Of a stretch of 7,783 nucleotides of DNA, positions 1 to 5,551 are shown piece by piece. The notes below the pieces were generated by a model. That model was not told the DNA's origin, ran no database searches, and saw only the letters and a program-made list of their open reading frames with translations. Source of the DNA: a bacterium (GTDB lineage: Bacteria > Patescibacteriota > Gracilibacteria > Absconditabacterales > Absconditicoccaceae). The first letter of the stretch is position 1, and each line of letters opens with the position of its first letter. Made by a program: the position numbers and the translations under genes. The stretch covers positions 1-7,783 of the forward strand of contig JAHDCT010000055.1 in the NCBI GenBank assembly GCA_020629735.1, in the 5' to 3' direction.

Positions 1-212
1 GTCAAACACTGTATAAATACTGGAGAAACGAGGGTTCAAAGACCCTCGTTTTTCTTATAGATTAAAGCATCATCAAACATCAAATTTATCAGTAATTTTC
101 TTAGCTCTTTATTGCCTAGATTCCAGATTTCAACTGGGTTTTCAAAGAGTGATAGGGAGTGTTCAAAGTATTTACTTAGAGCCTCTTCTCCAGCAGGTTC
201 TTCTAGACTCAT
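1..212 (-). pseudogene. Serine recombinase C-terminal remnant
   Basis: Read on the minus strand from an ATG at 212, the frame stays open to the left edge (70 codons) if the UGA at 38-36 is glycine. The segment with FENPVEIWNLG, then KELRKLLINLMF, then LIYKKNEG matches what I know of the extreme C-terminus of large serine recombinases common in CPR bacteria and their mobile elements. Those proteins are usually about 500 residues. The N-terminal catalytic domain and the DNA-binding domain are absent. The same frame has a TAA at 227-225, just before this ATG, and nothing recombinase-like lies further upstream. I therefore read it as a decayed remnant rather than a functional gene. A terminator-like hairpin lies inside the frame, which fits a degraded sequence. 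The assignment rests on pattern recognition of a short tail, so the family is moderately sure and activity is very unlikely. Confidence 0.6.
26..56 (+). terminator. Rho-independent terminator-like hairpin
   Basis: A perfect 10-bp stem (26-35 with 42-51) containing the GAGGG/CCCTC core has a 6-nt loop and runs into TTTTTCTT on the plus strand. The U-tract is present only in the plus direction. It would end a plus-strand transcript entering from the left of the window. It overlaps the recombinase remnant on the other strand, and the UGA codon of that frame lies in the loop. Confidence 0.55.
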
Positions 213-298
213 TTTGAAGTTAATTTATTTGCCAGTACTTTTTATTATATTAATACATTAATTTTTCATGTCCTATTTTTTGGGACAAAAAAATAATC

Positions 299-325
299 AA
301 ATACTATCTTATTTAGATAGTATTT
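299..325. promoter_or_regulatory. Perfect 11-bp inverted repeat, candidate AbiEi operator
   Basis: Positions 299-309 and 315-325 form a perfect 11-bp inverted repeat around a 5-nt TATTT centre. It covers the expected -35 area of a promoter whose TATAAT lies at 329-334. No plus-strand U-tract follows, so it does not look like a terminator for plus transcripts. AbiEi-type antitoxins are known to repress their own operon by binding inverted repeats in the promoter, and the position fits that role. Binding here is inferred. Confidence 0.5.
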
Positions 326-334
326 ACCTATAAT
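306..334 (+). promoter_or_regulatory. Candidate promoter of the abiE operon
   Basis: A consensus TATAAT lies at 329-334. The hexamer 17 bp upstream (ATCTTA, 306-311) is a poor -35 and is embedded in the inverted repeat. Transcription would start near 341, giving a leader of about 50 nt before the ATG at 391. A weak -35 buried in a palindrome suits an autorepressed toxin-antitoxin operon. Confidence 0.4.
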
Positions 335-345
335 TTTAGTTATAT

Positions 346-393
346 CATTTGTGGTTGAAATATGGTTGATTTACCATATAAAGACCACAAATG
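346..393 (+). promoter_or_regulatory. Nested palindrome enclosing the antitoxin start codon
   Basis: The outer arms are 346-355 and 384-393 (10 bp, perfect). The inner arms are 360-366 and 373-379 (7 bp, ATATGGT/ACCATAT) with a 6-nt loop, and a 4-nt internal loop separates the two stems. The right outer arm ends exactly with the ATG at 391-393. As DNA it could be a second operator. As RNA it would fold the start codon into a stem and could limit translation. The motif TGGTTGA is also directly repeated at 352-358 and 363-369. Which role applies cannot be decided from sequence. Confidence 0.55.
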
Positions 394-1023
394 AAAAACA
401 CTAAAGTTATAGATAAGATAAAGATTAAACTCAGATTTACTAATGAGCAATTTCTTGATGTCAAAAAAATAAAGAAGATATTGGCTATTTCTAAATCTTG
501 ATATACGATATCAGAACTGGTCAGGAAAGGATTAATTGAGCCGATCAAAAGAAATACAGTATATATAAATAAAGTAATATGAAAGAAGCCAAATGCAGAA
601 GCATTAATTTGATTGTACTTCAAATGAAGCGATTATATGTTTTGATGATTAGGAATTTATAACAAATACGGTTTCACGACACAAGTTGCACAAAAACAAA
701 TAGTTTACAATACAAAGGTATATTGAGAGAAAAAGATATGAAATCATAATTTTATTTTCAAGAAGAAAAGACCATCATTTTTTCGATGAAGAGAATTAAA
801 AAAGCAACAGGATGTAAAGTACTATATAATGAAAAGGGAAAGAGCCTTGATACAACTCCTTGTAGACAAGAAATGAATTGTAGAATTTGAACAAAAAATA
901 TTTGAACAACTAAACAGCTGAGCTATTGACGTAATATCGTTGAAGCAATTATGAGATATGCACTTGAGCAAAAAAAACAAAGTAATTTTAGAAAAGTTCA
1001 TAACTAGATGATTAAAGAACTAG
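391..1023 (+). CDS. abiEi: AbiEi-like antitoxin / transcriptional regulator
   Basis: This is a 210-residue protein with 13 in-frame UGA codons read as Gly and one CGA (codon 132) probably read as Trp; it ends at TAG. An N-terminal winged-helix-like segment (about residues 22-60: KKIKKILAISKSGYTISEL followed by a KGLIEPI turn and a strand) resembles the DNA-binding domain of AbiEi antitoxins. The basic C-terminal part would be the toxin-neutralising domain. AbiEi neutralises the AbiEii nucleotidyltransferase and autorepresses the operon. The identification leans on the unmistakable AbiEii gene that overlaps its 3' end by 16 nt, a typical antitoxin-first order. Codon 391 is the first ATG after an in-frame TAA at 379-381, so the start is well fixed, and it lies within a palindrome. 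There is no Shine-Dalgarno. On its own the protein would be only moderately recognisable. Confidence 0.75.
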
Positions 1024-1940
1024 CTATTCTTACATGAATAGATTTTCCATTTTCTTCTGATAAAGAGTTGAGAGAATATCTCGATGAGATCAATGATGGC
1101 AAATATGCAGATAAACTTCTAGAGAAAGATTTTTACCTGACAGCTTTGCTTGGTTGGATAAGTAAGAAATTGCCTATGCTTTCTTTTAAATGATGAACTT
1201 GTTTGAATAAGATTCACTTCCCATACTTTAGATTGAGTGAAGACTTAGATTTTTCTATCTCATTGGAAGATGATATAGTGGACTCAGTAGGTAAAAGAAA
1301 AAAATTCTCAACTTTTGTCAGGGAAAAGCTTGAAGAAATTAGAGATGTAATGTGACGAAGTATGCATAAAAAATATTGAAGAATTGCAGGAAGCGAACAG
1401 CTCAAAGATATTACAAACTCATATTTACAATATACTTTTTGATACACAAGCATTTATTGATGAGAAGACACGATAGAAGTCGAAGTAATGTATATGTATA
1501 AACAATATGCAGATTCAGTAATGTTGCCAATTCAAGATGTATACGATGACCTAGTATATAATGAGAGAGTTTTTCCTAACCAACAAATAAAATGTATAGA
1601 TATATCTGAAATGATAGCTGAGAAATCTAGAGCTGCACTTACTCGTAATCCACAAGCTATTAGAGATTACTATGATTTGTGGTATCTTGTATATAAAAAA
1701 TGATATAAGTTAGAAGATTATATTAAAATCATAGACTACAAATGTAGAGATGCCTCTTATTTGTGGACTATTGAATCATTTACTCCAAGTAAAAATGAAC
1801 CAGATACGACAGTAGAGACATTACCATATCTACAAGAATCAATTAGCACAGATTTGGAACCTGTATTGAGTACATTATGAGAGTTTGATTTAGATAAAAT
1901 ATATACAAGGCTTTTAGAAATACATACTCAACTGTGATAG
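1008..1940 (+). CDS. abiEii: AbiEii nucleotidyltransferase toxin
   Basis: This is a 310-residue protein of the AbiEii/DUF1814 nucleotidyltransferase family, the toxin of AbiE systems that cause abortive infection and block growth. All hallmarks are visible: Gly62-Gly63-Thr-Cys-Leu (both glycines are UGA), Ser-Glu-Asp79-Leu-Asp81-Phe for metal binding, the acidic strand Glu157-Val-Glu159-Val, Glu205-Lys206-Ser-Arg-Ala, and Arg219-Asp-Tyr-Tyr-Asp-Leu-Trp near residue 220. Family members transfer nucleotides to RNA (tRNA for some relatives); the substrate here is unknown. It carries 11 UGA codons and one CGA (codon 117), and ends TGA-TAG, where UGA is the last Gly and TAG the stop. It overlaps the antitoxin gene by 16 nt, implying translational coupling. 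No key residue is missing, so it looks functional. A standard-code annotation would break it into short pieces. Confidence 0.92.
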
Positions 1941-1961
1941 GATTAATTAAAAGTGAGATAA

Positions 1962-2129
1962 CTAACATTTACTGACAGACTTACACACTATATCGACAAG
2001 TTATATTCTTTTAAAACAGACTCTATCATTTTTAATGTTGCTTTCTTTTCTTCCAACCATAAAAGAGGTCACGAGAGGGGGTCAAACTATTATTTGGTGA
2101 GCGCCCCATTAAGAACAAAGAGTATCTAA
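1962..2129 (+). other. Unassigned open frame downstream of abiE
   Basis: From CTA at 1962, directly after an in-frame TAA, to TAA at 2127 there are 55 sense codons with no UGA, but no ATG, GTG or TTG near the beginning. It contains a short stretch relatively rich in G and C (about 2067-2108, including GAGGGGG and GCGCCCC) in an otherwise AT-rich region. Another frame (from AAG after the TAA at 2060-2062) is open for some 44 codons and runs through the terminator. I recognise neither product. It may be a gene remnant or non-coding, and it lies between the toxin stop and the shared terminator. Confidence 0.15.
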
Positions 2130-2143
2130 CCATAGAACTATAC

Positions 2144-2181
2144 AAAAAAGATAGTAGATATCACTTCTACTATCTTTTTTT
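2144..2181. terminator. Bidirectional rho-independent terminator
   Basis: A perfect 15-bp stem pairs 2144-2158 with 2166-2180 around a 7-nt loop. It begins with A6 and ends with T7, so it supplies a U-tract in both directions. It sits between the plus-strand abiE operon and the minus-strand dehydrogenase pseudogene (stop at 2194) and would end transcripts of both. Confidence 0.85.
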
Positions 2182-2193
2182 GAATATAGACTT

Positions 2194-2330
2194 TTAATAT
2201 CACTTTGAAAAATCAATTTTATACAGTAATTCTTGTCATGAAATATATCTGTTGTAGTTTTTAGCAAATGTGTCGATAATTCAATTATTGTTTTGAGGAT
2301 ATCAAGAAATGTGTGGTGTTATATTAATTT
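2194..2330 (-). pseudogene. D-2-hydroxyacid dehydrogenase, C-terminal piece cut off by IS
   Basis: Minus-strand codons from ATT at 2328 to TAA at 2196-2194 encode the 44-residue end of a D-isomer-specific 2-hydroxyacid dehydrogenase. It begins I-N-I-T-P-H-I-S-G, the family motif with the catalytic histidine, and ends in the usual short tail (a Gly-Gln-Glu-Leu-Leu turn, then Gly-Tyr). Its glycines are mostly UGA. The rest of the gene lies on the far side of the insertion sequence at 2332-3093. Joining the two parts and keeping one copy of the flanking 6-bp repeat restores the frame exactly at Ser-Asn-Lys-Ile-Asn-Ile-Thr-Pro-His. Alone, this piece has no start codon and cannot be functional. 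Confidence 0.85.
2325..2330. repeat. Left flanking repeat TAATTT of the IS
   Basis: TAATTT at 2325-2330 matches TAATTT at 3094-3099 on the other side of the IS. Removing one copy restores the interrupted dehydrogenase frame, so these are target-site duplications or what is left of them. IS1595-family elements usually duplicate 8 bp. Only 6 bp match here, and one extra G (2331) lies between this copy and the IS end. Confidence 0.6.
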
Positions 2331-2331
2331 G

Positions 2332-2343
2332 GGGTCTAGACTA
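2332..2343. repeat. Left terminal inverted repeat (IRL)
   Basis: GGGTCTAGACTA is the exact reverse complement of 3082-3093. An extra G at 2331 precedes it and has no counterpart at the right end. Confidence 0.85.
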
Positions 2344-2378
2344 GTTGACAGCATGTTAGCATAACAATATACTAGGTC

Positions 2379-3089
2379 ATGACTACTAAAAACCCTTATA
2401 GAAAAAAATCGCATTTAGAAGTGAAGAAAACAAGAGAATTACTCAAGCTTTTTTGTGAAGATTTGAGCGCAACAAGTGCAAGCAGACTTTCGTGAATAAA
2501 CAGGAATACCGTGAATGATTGGTATAATTATATTCGTGAAATTATCTTACAGGAAAGTCTAAAAACAGATCAAGAAATACGAAACTGAATCATAGAAATT
2601 GACGAGAGTTATTTCTGACCCAAGAGGATTAGATGAAAAAGATGATGCTGAGCAGGAAATAAAGTGAAGGTACTTTGATTGTTAAAAAGAAAGTGAAAGG
2701 TATATGTGCAAATAGTACCAGATTGCTCAGCAAAGAGCTTATTACCTATTATTAGAGGTAAAATAGCCCCTCTCGAAAGCGAAGTAAATACTGATTGACG
2801 AAGAAGCTATCATGGGTTAATTGATATGTGATACAAGAAACATTATAGAATTCATCATGGAAAAAATGAGTTTGTCAGATGAAAGAAGCACATCAATTGA
2901 ATAGAAAGTTTCCGGTCGTTTACAAAGAGAAGGTTAGCAAAATTTAATGGAGTGTCGAAGCATAAATCCCTTCTCCATTTGAAAGAATGTGAACGAAGAT
3001 TTAACTGTAAATTGAGTGATGAAAAAATGTATAATAAGTTATTGAAATTGTTAAGAAATTTTACTTTGACTACTGCTAAAGTAGTCTAG
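2379..3089 (+). CDS. IS1595-family (ISXO2-like) transposase
   Basis: This is a full-length 236-residue DDE-type transposase that catalyses movement of the surrounding IS. Residues about 20-60 hold a helix-turn-helix-like segment (SRLSGINRNTVNDWY). The catalytic core shows Glu-Ile-Asp75-Glu-Ser-Tyr-Phe-Gly, then Asn-Thr-Asp139-Gly, and His-Ile-Asn173-Gly-Ile-Glu176-Ser-Phe, as expected for ISXO2-type enzymes with Asn near the third acidic position. A Lys-Arg-Arg-Leu run and an Arg-Phe-Asn motif follow. It has 12 UGA glycines. Three of its four CGA/CGG codons fall at positions where the family usually has tryptophan (codons 141, 179 and 206); codon 68 is uninformative. The start ATG has AGG at 2374-2376 as a possible short ribosome site. 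No frameshift is seen, so it is probably active, provided the host decodes these codons as inferred. Confidence 0.93.
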
Positions 3090-3093
3090 ACCC
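3082..3093. repeat. Right terminal inverted repeat (IRR)
   Basis: TAGTCTAGACCC is the exact reverse complement of 2332-2343. It contains the transposase stop codon TAG at 3087-3089. Confidence 0.85.
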
Positions 3094-3099
3094 TAATTT
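3094..3099. repeat. Right flanking repeat TAATTT of the IS
   Basis: This abuts the right inverted repeat and matches 2325-2330. It falls within the interrupted dehydrogenase frame (codons for Lys-Ile before the break). Confidence 0.6.
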
Positions 3100-3905
3100 T
3101 ATTGCTATCTCGTAGTGTATTTTCTTTAGGTAGAGGTTCTTGATGAAACACATCAAGAGTTGCTCATGCTATTTTTCATTCATTGATTGCATCAATTATT
3201 TCTTTTTCATGAACATTAGCTCATCTTCACACATTTATGAAATAACACGTATTTGGTACTCTTGACCAAAACTTGTTATCGACGAAATTGAATGTTTCTT
3301 TTGTATTAGGAAGAATATTTACTAAATAATCTAATCAATTACAAAATTCATCAATTCATTCTAAGCTATATGTTTTATCAAAATAATCTTTTGTTTGTCA
3401 CGAATAACTCATACCTTTGGTAGTCATACCAAATGCTTTTGCTACTTTAGCAATAGGTTGTGCTATTGAACCAGTTCACAGAAATCCAATTTTTTTTCAC
3501 TCTATGGTTCATTGAGCAAATTGATTCCATTCTTTTGTCTGTTGTTTTTCAATAAAATGTAAAATATCCTTTTCTCTTAATAAAATATATCAAAAAACAT
3601 ACTCAGACATAATAGGTCAATAAATATCCTTCATATTAGTTAGCGTGTAGGATGATTTTAATCACTCTTAAATGAGTGCATCGATTCATGTAAATGTTGA
3701 TTGAACCCATATATTGTCTCTGATTCAATTTACATACTTCTTAAATAAAATTGCATTAGCAGAGAATTATATCTGCTTCAGGTAGTAATTTTTGTATTCA
3801 TTCCTCTTCTAATGGTGCATGAACCTCTAATCAATCCAAATTAAGGTTAGTGATACCTTCGTGAAATTCTTCTTGGGCTCTTGTTATGATTAGTAGTTTT
3901 TTCAT
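3094..3905 (-). pseudogene. D-2-hydroxyacid dehydrogenase, N-terminal piece with frameshift and stop
   Basis: NAD-dependent dehydrogenases of this family reduce 2-keto acids to D-2-hydroxy acids. The minus-strand ATG at 3905 opens MKKLLIITRAQEEF, a typical N-terminus. After codon 48 one extra base near 3761 shifts the frame, and the new frame from 3760 continues as the same protein. A TAA at 3670-3668 interrupts it just before Glu-Gly-Leu-Lys-Ser. The rest shows the nucleotide-binding Gly-Phe-Leu-Gly-Thr-Gly-Ser-Ile-Ala, the catalytic-Arg motif Asn-Val-Gly-Arg-Gly and the catalytic Glu in Phe-His-Gln-Glu-Pro. A CGA (3112-3110) lies at the conserved Trp preceding the Asn-x-x-x-Thr-Pro-His motif. 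The IS then cuts the gene; the catalytic His lies at 2194-2330. The rejoined length is about 313 residues, normal for the family. With three lesions it is a pseudogene. Confidence 0.88.
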
Positions 3906-3932
3906 AGTTAACTTTAACTCTAAAAAATGATT

Positions 3933-3961
3933 TATAAAATATTATTCAATTCTTAGCCCAA
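3933..3961 (-). promoter_or_regulatory. Candidate promoter of the dehydrogenase pseudogene
   Basis: On the minus strand TTGGGC (3961-3956) and TTTATA (3938-3933) are separated by 17 bp and sit about 28 bp upstream of the ATG at 3905. Both hexamers depart from consensus, so this is only a fair candidate. Confidence 0.3.
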
Positions 3962-4449
3962 GGAAAGTTATTTTTTTAGACTGCCTTCACCTCAATAAAT
4001 TGACACATATATAGCTTAGTAAGCTATGAACTTAATAATTTGATTCGTAGTGTTTTTAAGTATGCTAAGAGTACTTAACCAGAGAACTTATATGCCTGTT
4101 GTATAACTTTTTTTGAGACTTCTATATGTAGTGTTTTTTTGTATATATATTATGGGTTTTAGAATTTACTTTATGTTTCATGAAATTTGCTGTTATAACC
4201 GATGTAGAATGTATCGTAATCATGCTGAGAAATATCTTCAAACATTGCTTTTTTTATGTTTCAGAATTCTCCACATCTTATTTTTTGCGTTGTTCCGTTG
4301 ATTTTTGCTGTAATTTTTTTTTTGAAAAAATCTAATTAAAAAATAGGATCATCTTTCTTGTAAAATGTGTCAATTTACATTTTTAATAATTATTGTATAG
4401 GTATTTTTTTTCTCTAATGAAATACTTTTTTTATATACATATAGTAGTT
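3962..4449. other. Intergenic region with no convincing gene
   Basis: This T-rich stretch lies between the divergent dehydrogenase pseudogene and the phosphotransferase. I find no frame with family-like sequence on either strand, no tRNA or rRNA, and no long repeat. Visible elements are a TTGACA at 4000-4005 followed by a perfect 7-bp hairpin (4011-4017 with 4021-4027, loop AGT), and a weak AT-only stem (4359-4364 with 4374-4379) followed by T5. A TTG-started hydrophobic frame at 4113-4313 looks like a composition artefact. Remnants of lost genes or an unrecognised small RNA cannot be excluded. Confidence 0.5.
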
Positions 4450-4478
4450 TTGTATTGGTGGGTATATTTTTGTTATAC
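4450..4478 (+). promoter_or_regulatory. Candidate promoter of the phosphotransferase/IMPase unit
   Basis: TTGTAT (4450-4455) is followed after 17 bp by TTATAC (4473-4478), with a TG just upstream of the -10. A CATAAT at 4481-4486 is a competing -10. The leader to the ATG at 4507 would be about 20 nt and has no Shine-Dalgarno. Confidence 0.35.
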
Positions 4479-4506
4479 GGCATAATTTATTCTTTATTTC
4501 TCTTTT

Positions 4507-5505
4507 ATGAGACAGGTATATGACACATCATTTTTGACTTATTTACTTCACAACTTTTATGATGAGTGAGATCTCATTGCTTCACCTGAATTATTCACTT
4601 CATGATTCGAGAATTCTAATTATTTTCTTGAAACCGATCAATGAAAGTATGTTATGAAATTGTTTGAAGGTGAGTGAGTTGATCACGATATTGTGGTTTT
4701 CGAGTGTAGAGTGATGAAAGAAGCTCATATGAGATGAGTCACGACTCCTGATGTAATTAGACTTCGTTCGTGAGATATTTGTTGATTACATGAATGAAAA
4801 TCATTTGTGCTGATGAATTTTGTTTCATGAGAGAATAGGGAAAGTGGAGTGCTTTCTCATAAGCTATGTTATGAAGTTTGAGCTGAGTTGGCAAAGTTAG
4901 CTTGTGCTCTTGAGGATTTTACTGATGAGTCGTATGTCCGTAAAGAGTATGAATTTGACCAAAAGCACTTTCTTTTGCTTAGAGATACTATTTCTTATCT
5001 GCCAGATGACTTTGATAATGCACTTTTTCAAAGTTTGTTAGATGAATTTTCAATGAAAAAAGAACTTTTTGATAGTCTTCCGAGATGATTAATTCATAAT
5101 GATGCAGTTCCACATAATATTTTAGCAAACGATGAGGGACTTACTGCATTGATTGATTTTTGAGATATGAATTTTAGTCCTTATGTGCAAGATATTGCTG
5201 TTTCTTTGTGAGGCTTTGCACAGGATTTTGAAACTAAGAGATGTAATGGGTATCAAGTTAAAGTTTTTATGAAATGATATCTTTCTCAAAGAGATTTGTC
5301 AGATGATGAATTTGATATGATTTATTTACTTGTCCAGTGTAGATTAGCCACTGTTATCTTGGCTTTTAGTCGTCGGAATGTTGAGTTGTGAGAAGATAAA
5401 CAGAGATCAGACTTTATTAGATGATATTATAATTTTTTACTTGTTTTACAGAAACTTGGTAAAGAAACTTTTGATGGTTACTTGTGAAGAGAAGAGAATT
5501 GATAA
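4507..5505 (+). CDS. Phosphotransferase (APH / homoserine kinase II-like fold)
   Basis: This is a 332-residue protein-kinase-fold small-molecule kinase. The N-terminal lobe (about 1-110) includes a Tyr-Val-Met-Lys-Leu-Phe strand that may carry the ATP-binding lysine. The catalytic loop is Leu-Ile-His197-Asn-Asp199-x-Val-Pro-His-Asn204, giving the HxDxxxxN motif of aminoglycoside, choline and homoserine kinases. The metal-binding Asp217 follows in Leu-Ile-Asp-Phe-Gly-Asp. The spacing and the following Asp-Ile-Ala-Val resemble type II homoserine kinases, but no amino-acid pathway gene is nearby, so the substrate is open. It has 18 UGA glycines and one CGG (codon 290), probably Trp. The start is the first ATG after an in-frame TAA at 4483-4485, with no ribosome-binding site. 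The IMPase-like gene begins 46 bp downstream on the same strand, suggesting an operon and perhaps opposing kinase and phosphatase roles. Confidence 0.85.
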
Positions 5506-5551
5506 ATAGTGATAGCTCCTGTATACTTTTATTGTTTATTCTTTTTTTGTC

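Larger units (their letters stand above)
2332..3093 (+). mobile_element. IS1595-family (ISXO2-like) insertion sequence
   Basis: This is a 762-bp element bounded by inverted repeats. The outer 12 bp (GGGTCTAGACTA at 2332-2343 against 3082-3093) are identical, and similarity continues weakly inward. It carries one intact transposase gene. The TAG stop of that gene (3087-3089) lies inside the right inverted repeat, a compact arrangement. The element has split a minus-strand D-2-hydroxyacid dehydrogenase gene, whose two halves lie directly on either side. The intact ends and open frame suggest the element could still move. Confidence 0.9.

Noticed and set aside
256..287. TGTCC...GGACA inverted repeat as a terminator
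   Set aside because: The stem is only 5 bp, and neither strand has a U-tract directly after it.
345..623. 92-codon minus-strand frame rich in Phe/Ile/Leu
   Set aside because: It is antisense to the antitoxin gene and its control region; its composition is the shadow of the AT-rich coding strand.
1214..1453. 79-codon minus-strand frame
   Set aside because: It is antisense to the well-supported AbiEii toxin gene.
1488..1703. Short standard-code frames inside larger genes (also 4888-5088, 6200-6394, 7523-7714)
   Set aside because: They are fragments of AbiEii, the phosphotransferase, the IMPase and the acidic protein, created by treating UGA as a stop.
2081..2087. GTCAAAC here and at 1-7, considered as attachment sites of an island carrying abiE
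   Set aside because: A 7-bp match is expected by chance, the sequences diverge immediately, and the left copy is cut by the window edge.
2028..2130. Minus-strand ATG frame of about 33 codons ending in Lys-Gln-His
   Set aside because: It is short, has no ribosome site and no recognisable family, and overlaps other equally weak frames. Noted only as part of the unexplained island.
4113..4313. Hydrophobic 66-codon frame starting at TTG on the plus strand
   Set aside because: It has a TTG start, no ribosome site and no family resemblance. Phe/Leu/Ile/Cys richness is what a T-rich non-coding strand gives by chance.
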